Assembly (NCBI RefSeq): GCF_014647035.1
Contig: NZ_BMOK01000009.1
Coordinates: forward strand, 62,001-126,000
Length of the DNA stretch: 64,000 bases
Direction of reading: 5' to 3'
Origin: Sporolactobacillus putidus
GTDB taxonomy: Bacteria; Bacillota; Bacilli; Bacillales; Sporolactobacillaceae
The notes beneath the pieces are model-generated. The model did not search any database, was not told where the DNA came from, and saw only the letters and a list, made by a program, of their open reading frames with translations. Positions 9,735-19,680 of this stretch are shown piece after piece; position 1 is the first letter of the stretch; each line of letters opens with the position of its first letter. The translations under genes were made by a program, and so were the position numbers.

Positions 9735-9985
9735 AATAAATAAGCTCTCATCCGCTAGGCAACTGTGACCTAGGGACGAGAGCTTTTATCGGCTCACGCG
9801 GTTCCACCCTAATTGATGCGGACAATCCCGCACCCTCTTTAAAAAACTTCAGCTCGAGAATGCCTTCTTCAGGTACCGTTTTCAGGTTTCCACCCTCCCT
9901 GAATCTCTGTGTAACGGCCTCCCTGTTTACTCTTTTCTCTCATTGCCGGAAAAGCATTTATAAAACTTATTCTTACACTTTCTGT
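9735..9985 (-). promoter_or_regulatory. T-box riboswitch of the glycyl-tRNA synthetase gene
   Basis: On the minus strand the conserved T-box AGGGTGGAACCGCG lies at 9810-9797. It is followed by a terminator stem (AAGCTCTC ... GAGAGCTT, 9795-9750) with a T-rich end. Upstream, stem I contains GAAGAAGGCATTCTC, where GGC at 9864-9862 followed by A fits a glycine specifier codon. Uncharged tRNA-Gly binding would favour the antiterminator and glyQS transcription. A TATACT at 9997-9992 is a plausible -10 box. Confidence 0.93.
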
Positions 9986-10229
9986 TACTTAGTATATCCC
10001 ATTTTTCGGGAAAAGGACAGTAATTATTGTTTTTCCTTGGATGAAGCGACGGAAAAATCATTTAAATCCGCCGTCGCACATGCAGGTTCTTGAAAAGTTG
10101 CGGCCCGGACAGACGGAAACCCATGTATTGTCTGAGTCCTAGCCGATTAATGCCAATTTCCCCTGGCAACAGGTATAGATCTTCCAGATAGTCCGTATAC
10201 TGTTAATACTTCTATAAGGAGCGGAAACT

Positions 10230-10817
10230 ATGAATCTTAAACAGGAAAAACAGGCAGCGCATTATGAGGACAAAGTCTCGCACGCTTCAATTGTCAGAGC
10301 CATCCGGAGCTATCTGCCCTCGCCCGGGATAGATCCGCTCGTCATCGTTTGCATTGGAACGGACCGTTCTACGGGAGATTCACTTGGTCCGCTGGTCGGC
10401 ACTTTTTTGCAGAAATATGCAATCCCTGATGCTTATATCTACGGCACCCTCGAAAAACCGGTGCATGCTGTAAATCTGCAGGATACTCTCAGGCTCGTCG
10501 AATCTTCCTACCGGAATCCTTTTATTATTGCGATCGACGCCTGTCTCGGCAAACAAAAGAACATCGGCATGATCTGTGTTTCCAAGGGGCCCGTTCTTCC
10601 GGGTGCAGGCGTAAACAAGAAACTCGTTCCCGTCGGGGACATCAACATCACCGGTATTGTCAATGTCAGCGGTTTTATGGAATACTCCGTACTCCAGAAC
10701 ACTCGGCTCAATATTGTCATGAATCTTTCGGAAGTGATCAGCCGCTGTCTTTATCTCGCAATTCTTTCTCGCGATAAAGCCGGACCGCTGTCAAAAATGC
10801 GCTTCAGCCATCAATAG
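10230..10817 (+). CDS. yyaC: Sporulation protein YyaC (DUF1256, GPR-like fold)
   Basis: A 195-residue protein of the YyaC family, related in fold to germination protease GPR and hydrogenase maturation proteases. Conserved elements are VIVCIGTDRSTGDSLGPLVG near residues 45-65, AIDACLG, and KGPVLPGAGVNKKLVPVGDI. In B. subtilis it is expressed in the forespore. AAGGAG lies 8 bases before the ATG. It converges with parB across a dispersed repeat. Its presence is good evidence for a spore-former. Confidence 0.93.
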   Translation: MNLKQEKQAAHYEDKVSHASIVRAIRSYLPSPGIDPLVIVCIGTDRSTGDSLGPLVGTFLQKYAIPDAYIYGTLEKPVHAVNLQDTLRLVESSYRNPFIIAIDACLGKQKNIGMICVSKGPVLPGAGVNKKLVPVGDINITGIVNVSGFMEYSVLQNTRLNIVMNLSEVISRCLYLAILSRDKAGPLSKMRFSHQ

Positions 10818-10947
10818 CTAGTGACAAACCCTCACAATTGAATTGCGATCTTTCAGGCCCCTCTCTCTAGTCCGAAACAAAGCGCTCCAATCTTCCGAAT
10901 CCCAATGGCGCCTACAGTAAAAACTGATGGATTCCGTTCCCGCTAGT

Positions 10948-11060
10948 AGAAAATTTGGCTTCGCCAAGCCTTAGTGCAGACGAAGCCTTAGTTGCGGGGG
11001 CCAGGATACCCCAATACAGAACATGCCGCAGGATGTGGTACTTTTGTCCAGCCGTTTATA
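10948..11060 (+). repeat. Dispersed intergenic repeat, copy R4 (tail type B)
   Basis: The hairpin core AGAAAATTTGGCTTCGCCAAGCC ... GAAGCC is followed by a GC-rich tail starting TTAGTTGCGGGGGCCAGG and continuing through GAACATGCCGCAGGA. The tail matches copy R6 at 63175-63298 over about 57 bases and differs completely from the AT-rich tail of R1, R2 and R3. It lies between convergent yyaC and parB. Confidence 0.75.
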
Positions 11061-11095
11061 CTATAATCTTAAAAATTTTACATTTTTTATAGAAT

Positions 11096-11127
11096 AAAAA
11101 GAAGACAGCCATTACGACTGTCCTTCT
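11096..11127 (-). terminator. Terminator overlapping the end of parB
   Basis: On the minus strand AAGGACAG pairs with CTGTCTT around a short loop, followed by CTTTTTATT. The left arm lies within the last codons of parB. Confidence 0.75.
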
Positions 11128-11972
11128 AGCAATTCAAGCAGTCGATTCAGGTCATCGGCTGAGTAGTAATCCAATTCAATTTTTCCTTTGTTTTTATCGG
11201 CCGCCTGCTTTATTTTTATGGAAGTACCGAACCGTTCGCGAAGTGTTTGGACTTTTTCTTTCAGCTCCGGTGGCATGATCCATTCCTTTTTCTTTAATGT
11301 TTCACGTGAAACATGATGATTCAGTTTCTGAATCAGTGTTTCAAGCTGACGGACGTTCATTTGTTCCTTAATGATCTTATCGACAACCTGGGGAACCTGC
11401 TTTCTGTCCTTCAAGCCAACAAGCGCGCGGCCATGCCCCATGGAAAGCTTCCCGTCTTCAATCAGTCCTTTGACAGCTTTATCAAGCTGCAATAAGCGTA
11501 GATGATTGGCAACATGCGGACGGCTTTTCCCAAGTTTCGCCGCCAGCTCTTCCTGAGTCAGATTTAGTTCGTCCATTAGTTTCCGGTAAGCCGATGCTTC
11601 TTCAATCGGATTTAAATCTTCCCGTTGAAGGTTCTCTATCAGAGCGATCTGCATCATTTCCTTATCGGAGAGTTCTCTGATAATGACCGGAACTTTTTTC
11701 TGACCGGCCATTTTGGCAGCCCGAAAACGGCGCTCACCGGTGATGATATCGTAACCTTTGATACTCTTTCTGACTACCAGAGGCTGAATCACTCCATGTT
11801 CTTTAATCGAGCTGGCCAGCTCTTCCAGTCCCTGTTCATCAAACTTTTTTCTGGGCTGATAAGGGTTTGTTCTGAGATCATTCAACTGGACATTTTCAAC
11901 CGCATTCTCCTGTTCGTCGGAAAAAGCGGACGGGAAAAAGGCGTCGAGACCCTTACCTAATGCTTTGCTCAC
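11112..11972 (-). CDS. parB: Chromosome partitioning protein ParB/Spo0J
   Basis: A 286-residue CTP-dependent DNA clamp that loads at parS and recruits SMC. The N-terminal nuclease-like domain shows PYQPRKKFDEQGLEELASSI and GERRFRAAKMAGQKKVPVI, and the central HTH shows TQEELAAKLGKSRPHVANHL. The C-terminal dimerisation domain follows. It overlaps the end of parA by 20 bases, so translation is probably coupled. A perfect parS site lies within the coding sequence, as in B. subtilis spo0J. Confidence 0.97.
   Translation of the reverse strand: MSKALGKGLDAFFPSAFSDEQENAVENVQLNDLRTNPYQPRKKFDEQGLEELASSIKEHGVIQPLVVRKSIKGYDIITGERRFRAAKMAGQKKVPVIIRELSDKEMMQIALIENLQREDLNPIEEASAYRKLMDELNLTQEELAAKLGKSRPHVANHLRLLQLDKAVKGLIEDGKLSMGHGRALVGLKDRKQVPQVVDKIIKEQMNVRQLETLIQKLNHHVSRETLKKKEWIMPPELKEKVQTLRERFGTSIKIKQAADKNKGKIELDYYSADDLNRLLELLEGQS
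11298..11313. other. parS site inside parB
   Basis: The sequence TGTTTCACGTGAAACA is an exact 16-base parS palindrome. It is the binding and loading site of ParB/Spo0J. Confidence 0.97.
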
Positions 11973-12726
11973 TCGTCATCACTTCCTTCGCAAAGTCAAG
12001 ATAGACTTCAGCGCCCTTTGATCTGGAGTCATAAATAATGATCGGTTTTCCATGGCTTGGCGCTTCACTCAGGCGTACATTACGCGGAATCACTGTTTGA
12101 AAAACACGGTCCTGGAAATATTTTTTTACTTCCTGAATGACCTGAAGCCCAAGATTTGTTCTTGCATCAAGCATGGTCAGAAGCACACCCTCGATTGCTA
12201 ATTGATGATTCAAATGTTTTTGCACGAGCCTCACTGTATTCAGTAACTGGCTGAGCCCTTCAAGCGCATAGTATTCACACTGAACCGGAATGATTACGGC
12301 ATCCGCCGCTGTCAGGGCATTGATCGTCAGTAAACCAAGCGATGGCGGACAGTCTATGATTATAAAATCATATGAATCTTTGATTTTTTCCAGGGCGCGC
12401 TTCAGCCTGACTTCCCTCGAAATTGTAGGAACAAGTTCGATTTCTGCTCCCGCCAGCTGGATAGCGGAAGGAATCACATCCAGATTTTCAATGGCAGATC
12501 TTTTAATCACCTTCTGGATTTCCGTATCCTCCACTAGGACATCATAGATACATTCATCGACTTCCCCTTTATCCACGCCCGAACCGCTCGTCGCGTTTCC
12601 CTGAGGATCGATGTCAACCAGAAGCACTTTGCACCCCAGTGCTGCCATACAGGCGCTGAGATTGACCGCAGTTGTTGTCTTGCCTACGCCGCCCTTCTGG
12701 TTGGCGATCGCTAATATCTTGCTCAC
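11953..12726 (-). CDS. parA: Chromosome partitioning ATPase ParA/Soj
   Basis: A 257-residue deviant Walker ATPase. The P-loop KGGVGKTTTAVNLS is near residues 12-25, Walker A' is VDIDPQGN, and DCPPSLGLLT is the switch. Soj regulates DnaA and works with Spo0J in origin segregation. A longer frame reaches an ATG at 12795, but the protein begins naturally at the GTG at 12726, with AGGTGA seven bases upstream and family-typical length. It lies downstream of noc behind a terminator. Confidence 0.96.
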   Translation of the reverse strand: MSKILAIANQKGGVGKTTTAVNLSACMAALGCKVLLVDIDPQGNATSGSGVDKGEVDECIYDVLVEDTEIQKVIKRSAIENLDVIPSAIQLAGAEIELVPTISREVRLKRALEKIKDSYDFIIIDCPPSLGLLTINALTAADAVIIPVQCEYYALEGLSQLLNTVRLVQKHLNHQLAIEGVLLTMLDARTNLGLQVIQEVKKYFQDRVFQTVIPRNVRLSEAPSHGKPIIIYDSRSKGAEVYLDFAKEVMTSEQSIR

Positions 12727-12813
12727 ACCTTCACCTACTCTCAAACTTCGATCGCTATCTTTCATTCTACCATGAATTCTCCGATACCGGTTCATAATTC
12801 AATGATTTGAGCA

Positions 12814-12842
12814 CAAAAAAAGGAGCCGCAATGAGGGCTCCT
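12814..12842 (-). terminator. Terminator between noc and parA
   Basis: On the minus strand GGAGCC-CTCATTGC-GGCTCC is followed by seven T residues. It ends noc transcripts about 15 bases after the stop and implies a separate promoter for parA-parB in the 12727-12810 interval. Confidence 0.88.
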
Positions 12843-12857
12843 GAACGTGGCCTGTTC

Positions 12858-13718
12858 CTATTTCTTAGGAATACGTATCGTAAACTGGTAATACTCCCCC
12901 ATATCTTCTTCACTTGTATCAATATCAAGCCCCGAATCCGATACCATATGCACCGACTGACGGATTGTATTTACCGCAATCCTTGAATCACGGCTCAGTG
13001 AGACACGCTTCGTTCGTTTTTCCTTTTCTTTCTTCACCGTCTCATTATTTTCCAGCATTTTCTTGATTCGGGTCTCAGTTTGCTTCACATTCAATTGTTT
13101 CTCAATAATTTCATGCAGCAATTTTTCCTGTTTTTCAGGATCTTTTAATATAATCAATGCTCTGGCATGCCGTTCCGTGATCTTTTTTTCAAGAATCGCG
13201 CTTTGCACGGATGTCGGGAGTTTCAGCAGCCGCAGTTTATTAGCAATTGTCGACTGGCCTCTTCCGAGTTGTTGGGCAAGACTTTCCTGCGTCAGTCCAT
13301 GGATGTCTATTAATCTTGAATAAGCCATGGCTTCTTCAATAGCTGTCAATTCTTCACGCTGCAGATTCTCGATCAATGCGATTGAGGCGGTCTGATCATC
13401 ATCAAACAATTTGACGATAGCCGGTATTTTTTCCCATCCTAAAGATGAAACGGCCCGCCAGCGCCGTTCACCCGCTATGATTTCAAAACGGTCTCCTAAC
13501 GGACGGAGCACAATAGGCTGAATAACCCCATGTTCCTGAATCGTTTCGGCAAGTTCCTGAAGTTTTTCTTCATTAAAAACCGAACGGGGTTGATATTGGT
13601 TTGGAATAATTTTTGAAACCAAAATCTCCTGAACACGTTCGTCTTCGTTTTCCTGCGAATCATAGTTTGCATCCTCATCGCTGCTCTGACTAAAAATTTT
13701 AGAAAAAGGATGTTTCAT
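12858..13718 (-). CDS. noc: Nucleoid occlusion protein Noc
   Basis: A 286-residue ParB paralogue that binds dispersed sites and prevents septation over the nucleoid. Order: an N-terminal acidic/amphipathic segment (possible membrane-binding helix near [11 protein letters not shown]), a ParB-type domain with [19 protein letters not shown], an HTH with [20 protein letters not shown], and a C-terminal dimer domain. The position next to rsmG and the membrane-tip-like N terminus separate it from Spo0J. Confidence 0.93.
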   Translation of the reverse strand: MKHPFSKIFSQSSDEDANYDSQENEDERVQEILVSKIIPNQYQPRSVFNEEKLQELAETIQEHGVIQPIVLRPLGDRFEIIAGERRWRAVSSLGWEKIPAIVKLFDDDQTASIALIENLQREELTAIEEAMAYSRLIDIHGLTQESLAQQLGRGQSTIANKLRLLKLPTSVQSAILEKKITERHARALIILKDPEKQEKLLHEIIEKQLNVKQTETRIKKMLENNETVKKEKEKRTKRVSLSRDSRIAVNTIRQSVHMVSDSGLDIDTSEEDMGEYYQFTIRIPKK

Positions 13719-13802
13719 CTTTCCGACACCACCTTTTTGCTGTCTGACCCTGATATTACTTCGCTTAAAAAATGATAAATCCTGCAGAAAAAGATCATCT
13801 GG

Positions 13803-13818
13803 TGTTCCACGTGAAACA
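13803..13818. other. parS-like site upstream of noc
   Basis: TGTTCCACGTGAAACA differs from the perfect parS palindrome at one position that is variable in the B. subtilis consensus. It lies in the rsmG-noc gap, adjoining the rsmG stop codon. Confidence 0.9.
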
Positions 13819-14526
13819 TTATAGCGGATTTTTTGCCGGAATACCCGGTTTTCTCGGGTACTTTTTTGGGGTCTCTCCGGTTTTCCTAATAAAGAAAAGG
13901 GTACGCTGACCGTCTTCCTGAGGAAGAACGAGCGAGACCTTTTTTTCCAGTTTCCCGCCTAATATATGAATAGCGTGATCAGCCTTATCCAGCTCTTCTT
14001 CTGCGTGTGCCCCTTTTAACGCGATAAACGTGCCGCCCGGTGAAACAAGGGGAAGACAGTATTCACTAAGCACCGAGAGATCGGCCACCGCACGGGCAGT
14101 CACAATATCGAAGCTTTCCCGTTTCCCCGGCCTGTGGGCAAAGATTTCTGCACGATCATGACAGAGTGTGACCTCCCGCATCTGAAGCGATTCAGTCAGA
14201 ACCTGCAAAAAGGTCAAGCGCTTATTTAGAGAATCGACAATCGTCAGCTCAATTTCTGGAAACAGTATCTTCAACGGTATGCCCGGAAATCCGGCTCCTG
14301 AGCCGACATCACAGATTTTGAGCGGACCGCTGAAAGAAAAATAGAAACTTGGCGTGATTGAATCGTAAAAATGCTTGATTGCCACTTCCGTTTCATCTGT
14401 TATCGCCGTTAGATTCATTTTATTATTCCATTCAAGCAGTTTCTCATAATAAATATCAAATTGTTCTTTCTGGCTTTCAGACAGATGAACGTCCTGTTTC
14501 AAAAACATCTGTTCCAGCAGCTTCAT
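13819..14526 (-). CDS. rsmG: 16S rRNA m7G527 methyltransferase RsmG
   Basis: A 235-residue SAM-dependent methyltransferase (GidB). The SAM motif [16 protein letters not shown] lies near residue 70, followed by [11 protein letters not shown]. It methylates G527 of 16S rRNA. I start at the ATG at 14526 because GGAGG lies seven bases upstream; the 14538 ATG would place this site inside the gene. It is next to mnmG as usual. Confidence 0.95.
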   Translation of the reverse strand: MKLLEQMFLKQDVHLSESQKEQFDIYYEKLLEWNNKMNLTAITDETEVAIKHFYDSITPSFYFSFSGPLKICDVGSGAGFPGIPLKILFPEIELTIVDSLNKRLTFLQVLTESLQMREVTLCHDRAEIFAHRPGKRESFDIVTARAVADLSVLSEYCLPLVSPGGTFIALKGAHAEEELDKADHAIHILGGKLEKKVSLVLPQEDGQRTLFFIRKTGETPKKYPRKPGIPAKNPL

Positions 14527-14547
14527 AATATCCTCCATGAATAAAGA

Positions 14548-16437
14548 TCAGCCCGTTTTTCTAGCAAGCTTTCCTTGTTCGAGATAAACGAGCAGAATAG
14601 CGATGTCACTCGGATTCACACCGGACACCCTCGATGCCTGTCCCACAGAAATCGGCTTGACTTTGCCCAGTTTCTGCCTGGCTTCCGTAGCCAGTCCATC
14701 GATTTGATCATAATCCAGATCCCGGGGGATTTTTTTCTTATCCATTCTTCTCATTTTCTCAACCTGCTCAAGCTGCTTATTAATATACCCTTCGTACTTC
14801 ACCTGAATCTCCACCTGTTCACCGACTTCATCAGGAATTCCGGGATCTTCAGGGAGAAGAGCGGCAACGTCCCGGTAGCTCAGTTCCGGACGTTTCAGTA
14901 ATCGATCCGCCTTCATCGGTTCCCTGATCGGAGCGGCTCCTCTGCTTTCAAGCAATGCCGCCGCCTCTTCAGAGGGTTTAATCGTTGTCACAGCGAAGCG
15001 CTCGCGTTCTTTTTCAATCTGCCGTTTTTTGACAAGGAACCTGCAATAGCGTTCCTCCGGTATCAGGCCGATGCGGTGACCCAATTCGGTAAGCCTGAGG
15101 TCGGCATTATCATGACGGAGAAGCAAGCGGTATTCAGCACGCGATGTCAATAAACGATAAGGTTCCTTTGTTCCCTTTGTCACAAGATCATCGATCAGAA
15201 CACCGATATAGGCCTGTGAACGATCCAGTATCACGGGTTCCATGCCAAGCGCTCTTCTGGCGGCATTGATTCCCCCCATCAGGCCTTGTCCCGCCGCTTC
15301 CTCGTATCCTGAAGTTCCATTGATCTGTCCCGCCGTAAAAAGTCCCTGAACCTTCTTCGTCTCAAGAGAAGGCCAGAGCTGGGTCGGTACAATTGCGTCA
15401 TATTCAATGGCGTAGCCGGGACGCATCATTTCCGCGTTTTCCAGTCCCGGAATCGTAGCAAGCATTTTCCGCTGAATTTCTTCCGGCATGCTTGTCGAGA
15501 GACCGTCCACATAAACTTCACTCGTTTCCTTGCCTTCCGGTTCCAGAAACAGCTGATGGCGGTTTTTGTCGCTAAAACGAACGATCTTGGTTTCAATGGA
15601 TGGACAGTACCTTGGACCTGTTCCGACAATGACCCCCGAGTAGATCGGTGAGCGTCCGATGTTTTCATTAATGATTCTGTGGGTTTCCGGATTCGTGTAG
15701 GTCAGCCAGCAAGGAATCTGATCTTTCAGATACGCGGTCGTATCATAGGAAAAAGCAAGCGGAGCATCGTCGCCTGGCTGAATTTCCGTCTTCGAATAAT
15801 CGATCGTCCGCCCGTTGACACGCGGCGGAGTGCCCGTTTTAAAACGGACAATATCAAAGCCGAGTGCACGCAGATCATCCGCCAGTTTGACAGAAGCCTG
15901 CATATTGTTAGGGCCGCTTTCGTATTGAAGTTCGCCGATGATGATTTTTCCTTTCAGATAGACACCTGTTGTTAAAACAACGGCTTTGGCACGATATTCC
16001 GCACCTGTTGCAACAACAACCCCTTTGCAGACCCCGTCTTCAACAATCAGTTTCTCGACCATTCCCTGACGGAGTGTCAGATTTTCCGTTTCCTCAATCG
16101 TTTTTTTCATCGCCCGCTGATAAAGCTGCTTATCGGCCTGAGCCCGCAACGCACGGACCGCCGGACCCTTTCTCGTGTTCAGCATCCGCATTTGAATATA
16201 AGTTTTATCAATATTATGACCCATTTCACCGCCGAGCGCATCAATTTCCCTTACAACGACACCTTTTGCCGGTCCCCCTACCGAAGGATTGCAGGGCATG
16301 AACGCAACGCCTTCAAGACTGATCGTTAGCATCAGTGTTCTAGCGCCCATTCTTGCCGCCGCAAGACCGGCTTCGACACCGGCATGACCGGCTCCGACAA
16401 TGATGACGTCATAAGTGCCGGCTTGATATCTGTTCAT
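14548..16437 (-). CDS. mnmG: tRNA uridine-34 modification enzyme MnmG
   Basis: A 629-residue FAD-binding protein (GidA). The dinucleotide-binding motif [21 protein letters not shown] is at the N terminus, [11 protein letters not shown] follows, and the C-terminal helical domain contains [16 protein letters not shown]. With MnmE it installs the cmnm5 group on U34 of several tRNAs. The gene follows mnmE with a ~72-base gap. The length matches the family. Confidence 0.97.
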   Translation of the reverse strand: MNRYQAGTYDVIIVGAGHAGVEAGLAAARMGARTLMLTISLEGVAFMPCNPSVGGPAKGVVVREIDALGGEMGHNIDKTYIQMRMLNTRKGPAVRALRAQADKQLYQRAMKKTIEETENLTLRQGMVEKLIVEDGVCKGVVVATGAEYRAKAVVLTTGVYLKGKIIIGELQYESGPNNMQASVKLADDLRALGFDIVRFKTGTPPRVNGRTIDYSKTEIQPGDDAPLAFSYDTTAYLKDQIPCWLTYTNPETHRIINENIGRSPIYSGVIVGTGPRYCPSIETKIVRFSDKNRHQLFLEPEGKETSEVYVDGLSTSMPEEIQRKMLATIPGLENAEMMRPGYAIEYDAIVPTQLWPSLETKKVQGLFTAGQINGTSGYEEAAGQGLMGGINAARRALGMEPVILDRSQAYIGVLIDDLVTKGTKEPYRLLTSRAEYRLLLRHDNADLRLTELGHRIGLIPEERYCRFLVKKRQIEKERERFAVTTIKPSEEAAALLESRGAAPIREPMKADRLLKRPELSYRDVAALLPEDPGIPDEVGEQVEIQVKYEGYINKQLEQVEKMRRMDKKKIPRDLDYDQIDGLATEARQKLGKVKPISVGQASRVSGVNPSDIAILLVYLEQGKLARKTG

Positions 16438-16509
16438 TTTTTCATCCTCCTTTATCTAATGTCGTGAACATCTATTTTTAAACCGATCCATCCAAATACC
16501 GACCGGTTG

Positions 16510-17898
16510 TTATTTTCCAAGACAAAATTGTGAAAAAAGCTTGTTAATCAGACCGTCGGAAACAGAGTCCCCGATAATTTCTCCAAGAATATCCCACGCC
16601 CGCTTCACATCAATCTGAATGATATCCACAGGAAGCCCCTGTTCCGCAGCCGTGATGGCATCCGATAATGCCGACCTGGCCTGTTTCAATAAAGCAATGT
16701 GCCGTGTATTGGAAACATAAGTCTCCGCACGCGCCGCCACACCCCGGTCAAAGAAAAGTGATGCGATCATACTTTCTAATTCATCAATTCCTTTTTCCTG
16801 CAAAAGCGAGGTGCGAATGACGGGTCGGCCGGATGCGAGCCTCTGCAGTTCATCCGCCGAGACATGCGACGGGAGATCGGTCTTATTCAAAATAATGATT
16901 GTGTGCGCATCTCCGATCAGTTCAAAAAGCCTGCGGTCTTCCCCGGTCAATTTTTCATTGTTGTTAAGCAGCAGAAGGACAAGATCGGCCGACTTCAAGA
17001 CAGCTTGCGACCGCTCGACGCCGATTTTCTCCACAATATCTTCCGTTTCTCTTATACCCGCAGTATCGACAAGTTTCAGCGGGACACCGCCGACATTGAC
17101 ATATTCCTCAATCACGTCGCGTGTCGTTCCCGGAATATCCGTCACAATGGCCTTATTCTCGTGAACGAGATGATTCAGCAAGGACGATTTGCCAACGTTG
17201 GGCCGGCCGATAATTACTGTGGACAACCCTTCCCGCAATATTTTTCCCTGTCCCGCCGTCGACAGGATTCTGTCAAGTTTTCCGGCAACTCGGGACGCTT
17301 TTTCGAAGAGCAGCTTTTCCGTCATGATCTCAGCATCGTCGTATTCCGGATAATCGATGTTCACTTCAACGGCGGCCAGAATATCGAGCAGTTCGTTCCG
17401 GAGTTCACGGACAAGAGCAGAAAGCTTTCCTTCCATTTGGCCCATAGCGACATTCAGGGCCCGGTCGGTTTTCGCCCGGATCAGATCCATCACGGCCTCG
17501 GCCTGGGAAAGATCAATTCTGCCGTTCAGAAAAGCCCTTTTGGTAAACTCACCGGGTTCTGCCATCCGTACATTCTGATCCAGAACGAGACCGAGTACTT
17601 TGTTGACGCTCACCAGACCGCCGTGACAATTGATTTCGACGACATCTTCCCGGGTAAACGTTTTTGGTTTCTTCATCACCGAAACCATTGCTTCCTCAAC
17701 CACACGGCCGGTTTCCGGTTCAACGATTTTTCCATAATGAATCGTGTGGCTCCCGACTTTCGTCAGAGCCGCGCTCCCTCTGAATATTCGGTCCGCCGCC
17801 TGAATCGCTTCAGGCCCGCTGAGACGGACAATGCTGATCGCTCCCTCTCCGATTGGAGTCGACACGGCGGCAATTGTATCATAATCCAATTTTATCAC
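16510..17898 (-). CDS. mnmE: tRNA modification GTPase MnmE
   Basis: A 462-residue GTPase (TrmE). The N-terminal tetrahydrofolate-binding domain starts with [20 protein letters not shown]. The G domain has [20 protein letters not shown] and NKTD, and the C terminus ends in the diagnostic CLGK box. It partners MnmG. Upstream it is separated from jag by a dispersed repeat and the jag terminator, so it probably has its own promoter. Confidence 0.97.
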   Translation of the reverse strand: MIKLDYDTIAAVSTPIGEGAISIVRLSGPEAIQAADRIFRGSAALTKVGSHTIHYGKIVEPETGRVVEEAMVSVMKKPKTFTREDVVEINCHGGLVSVNKVLGLVLDQNVRMAEPGEFTKRAFLNGRIDLSQAEAVMDLIRAKTDRALNVAMGQMEGKLSALVRELRNELLDILAAVEVNIDYPEYDDAEIMTEKLLFEKASRVAGKLDRILSTAGQGKILREGLSTVIIGRPNVGKSSLLNHLVHENKAIVTDIPGTTRDVIEEYVNVGGVPLKLVDTAGIRETEDIVEKIGVERSQAVLKSADLVLLLLNNNEKLTGEDRRLFELIGDAHTIIILNKTDLPSHVSADELQRLASGRPVIRTSLLQEKGIDELESMIASLFFDRGVAARAETYVSNTRHIALLKQARSALSDAITAAEQGLPVDIIQIDVKRAWDILGEIIGDSVSDGLINKLFSQFCLGK

Positions 17899-17991
17899 CC
17901 CTTCCCTGAGAAGTCCTCTTTTCGTACCGGGATCGGTTATTCACGATATTTGCCCGGAATGTTGGCATCTATGGCCAAATATTATTGTTTA

Positions 17992-18101
17992 TAAGAAAAA
18001 CTTGGTGAAGCCTAGTCTTTGACGTCGGGCTGAGCCTTAGTTTTTCTTATACTAGACACCTCTAATCTTTTATTTTTTATACTTTCTTATTTGAATAAAA
18101 A
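17992..18101 (+). repeat. Dispersed intergenic repeat, copy R2 (tail type A, reference copy)
   Basis: It begins TAAGAAAAACTTGGTGAAGC and its core closes with GAGCCTTAGTTTTTCTTA, giving a ~60-base imperfect hairpin with TAAGAAAAACT/AGTTTTTCTTA ends. A type-A tail follows: TACTAGACACCTCTAATC, then T-rich sequence and TATACTTTCTTATTTG. It is about 90% identical to R3 (33101-33210, opposite strand). It lies between jag and mnmE. Confidence 0.85.
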
Positions 18102-18201
18102 GAAAGCTGATTTTTTTGTTCCTAACTAATCAGCCTATCATATTTTATTTTTCAAATAAAGCGGCGACTGTTCGGAAAAAAACGGCGAGTTAATGAAGAG
18201 C

Positions 18202-18239
18202 GAAAGAAAAAAGCGCGCAGATAAGCGCGTTTTTCTTTC
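18202..18239 (-). terminator. Terminator of the rpmH-to-jag gene cluster
   Basis: GAAAGAAAAA and TTTTTCTTTC flank a GCGC/GCGC stem with a short loop, a symmetric hairpin followed on the minus strand by a T run. It sits directly after the jag stop codon. Confidence 0.8.
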
Positions 18240-18247
18240 ACTGATCA

Positions 18248-18871
18248 TTATTTATTTAAAGGGGCGACCGTCACATACCGGTGCGGCTCTTCGCCGAATG
18301 AAAAGGTTTCGATCAGGCTCTTTCCGGCAAGTTCCGAATGAATGATCTTCCGTTCAAAGGACGGCATCGGATCAAATCGGTAAGTTTTTTTGGTCTTCGC
18401 TACTTTTTCCGCTACACGATCGGCAAGGGAAATCAGAGCCAGCTTCCTCGTTTCCCGGTAATTCCCCACATCCAGCATCAGTGTCATCCGGTGGTCGGCA
18501 TTTTTGTTGACGACAAGATTTGCCAGATACTGCAGAGCATTCAGGGTCTGTCCATGCTTCCCGATCAGCTGCGAAACATCATGTCCGACAAATTGACAGC
18601 GGCAGATTCGTCCGTTTTTGTCACTAACCTGAACATGCGCCGAAATCTCCATTTTTTCGATCAGATTCTTTAGAAAGTCAATTCCCGAGTCAAAGGGCGT
18701 TTTTTTTAAAGTTACTCTGACAAGCGCCTTTTTTGAACCGATTCCAAGAAAACCGGATCTCGGCCGCTCGACCACTATAATTTCCGCTTGATCGGCTGTC
18801 GCATTGAGTTCCTCGAGGGCAGAGGATATGGCCAGTTCAACCGTCTTTCCATATTTCGAAACTTCCCTCAC
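18248..18871 (-). CDS. jag: RNA-binding protein Jag/KhpB (SpoIIIJ-associated)
   Basis: A 207-residue protein with three parts. The N-terminal Jag domain has EIIVVERPRSGFLGIGSKKA. A KH domain follows with FVGHDVSQLIGKHGQTLNALQ, including the GKHG loop. The R3H domain has FDPMPSFERKIIH. It binds RNA and influences cell division and elongation, and in Bacillus it is co-transcribed with the YidC homologue SpoIIIJ. Its ATG overlaps the yidC stop (ATGA). Confidence 0.95.
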   Translation of the reverse strand: MREVSKYGKTVELAISSALEELNATADQAEIIVVERPRSGFLGIGSKKALVRVTLKKTPFDSGIDFLKNLIEKMEISAHVQVSDKNGRICRCQFVGHDVSQLIGKHGQTLNALQYLANLVVNKNADHRMTLMLDVGNYRETRKLALISLADRVAEKVAKTKKTYRFDPMPSFERKIIHSELAGKSLIETFSFGEEPHRYVTVAPLNK

Positions 18872-19647
18872 TTTTTCTTAGCGCCTCCGGATTCCGTTCT
18901 TGCCTTTGTGACATCCCGTTTCTCATAAATAATATAGGTCTGGAATATCATGAAAATGTTTCCGACAACCCAGTAAAGAGCCAGAGCCGACGGGAAATAC
19001 AAGGCGGGTATGGCAATCATCAGCGGGAATACATACATCATCATCGCCATTTGGGGATTGGAATTCCCCATTCTGCCCATCATAATCTTCTGTTGCAGGA
19101 ACGTGGACAAAGCGGCAACAACCGGCAAAATATAGAAAGGATCCGGTGATCCGAGCTGAAACCACAAGAACGACTGTCCTTTGATTTCCTGCGTCCGCAT
19201 AATGGCTTGATAAAATGCGAAAAGAATCGGCATCTGGATCAGCAGCGGCAGACAGCCTGAAAGCGGATTGACATTGTTCTCCTGAAAAAGTTTCATCTGC
19301 TCTTTTTGCAGCTTTTCCTGTGTTGCCCGATCTTTAGAGCTGTATTTTTCCTGCAAAGCTTTAATTTTCGGCTGGAGCTCCTGCATAGCCTGGGAGCTTT
19401 TCACTTGTTTCGCCATAAGCGGCAGCAGAACAAGACGGACGATCACCGTTGTAATGATGATGGCAATACCGTAGCTGTTCCAGAACATGTGGGCGACATA
19501 AATGATAAATTCAGAAAGCGGATAGACAAAGTACTTGCTCCAGAATCCCGTACTCTGGGCATTAATCGGCTGATTCACATTCGCACAGCCCGCCAGTAAA
19601 GCGGTCAGCAGAATAAAAATGCTCACAACAGCTGTTTTTTTGCGCAA
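18868..19647 (-). CDS. yidC: Membrane protein insertase YidC1/SpoIIIJ
   Basis: A 259-residue lipoprotein insertase. The signal peptide ends in the lipobox LLAGC near residue 20. Conserved insertase helices follow, with TTVIVRLVLLPLMAKQ (the conserved Arg of the hydrophilic groove), GCLPLLIQMPILFAFYQAI and ALYWVVGNIF. The short C-terminal tail is basic. The origin-proximal paralogue next to jag corresponds to SpoIIIJ, needed for forespore SigG activation as well as general insertion. Confidence 0.95.
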   Translation of the reverse strand: MRKKTAVVSIFILLTALLAGCANVNQPINAQSTGFWSKYFVYPLSEFIIYVAHMFWNSYGIAIIITTVIVRLVLLPLMAKQVKSSQAMQELQPKIKALQEKYSSKDRATQEKLQKEQMKLFQENNVNPLSGCLPLLIQMPILFAFYQAIMRTQEIKGQSFLWFQLGSPDPFYILPVVAALSTFLQQKIMMGRMGNSNPQMAMMMYVFPLMIAIPALYFPSALALYWVVGNIFMIFQTYIIYEKRDVTKARTESGGAKKK

Positions 19648-19680
19648 AACGCTACCTCCTCAATCGGTCCGAACGATATT

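Noticed and set aside
16864..17994. A 376-codon frame opposite mnmE
   Set aside because: Fully antisense to MnmE, whose motifs are unambiguous; no recognisable domain.
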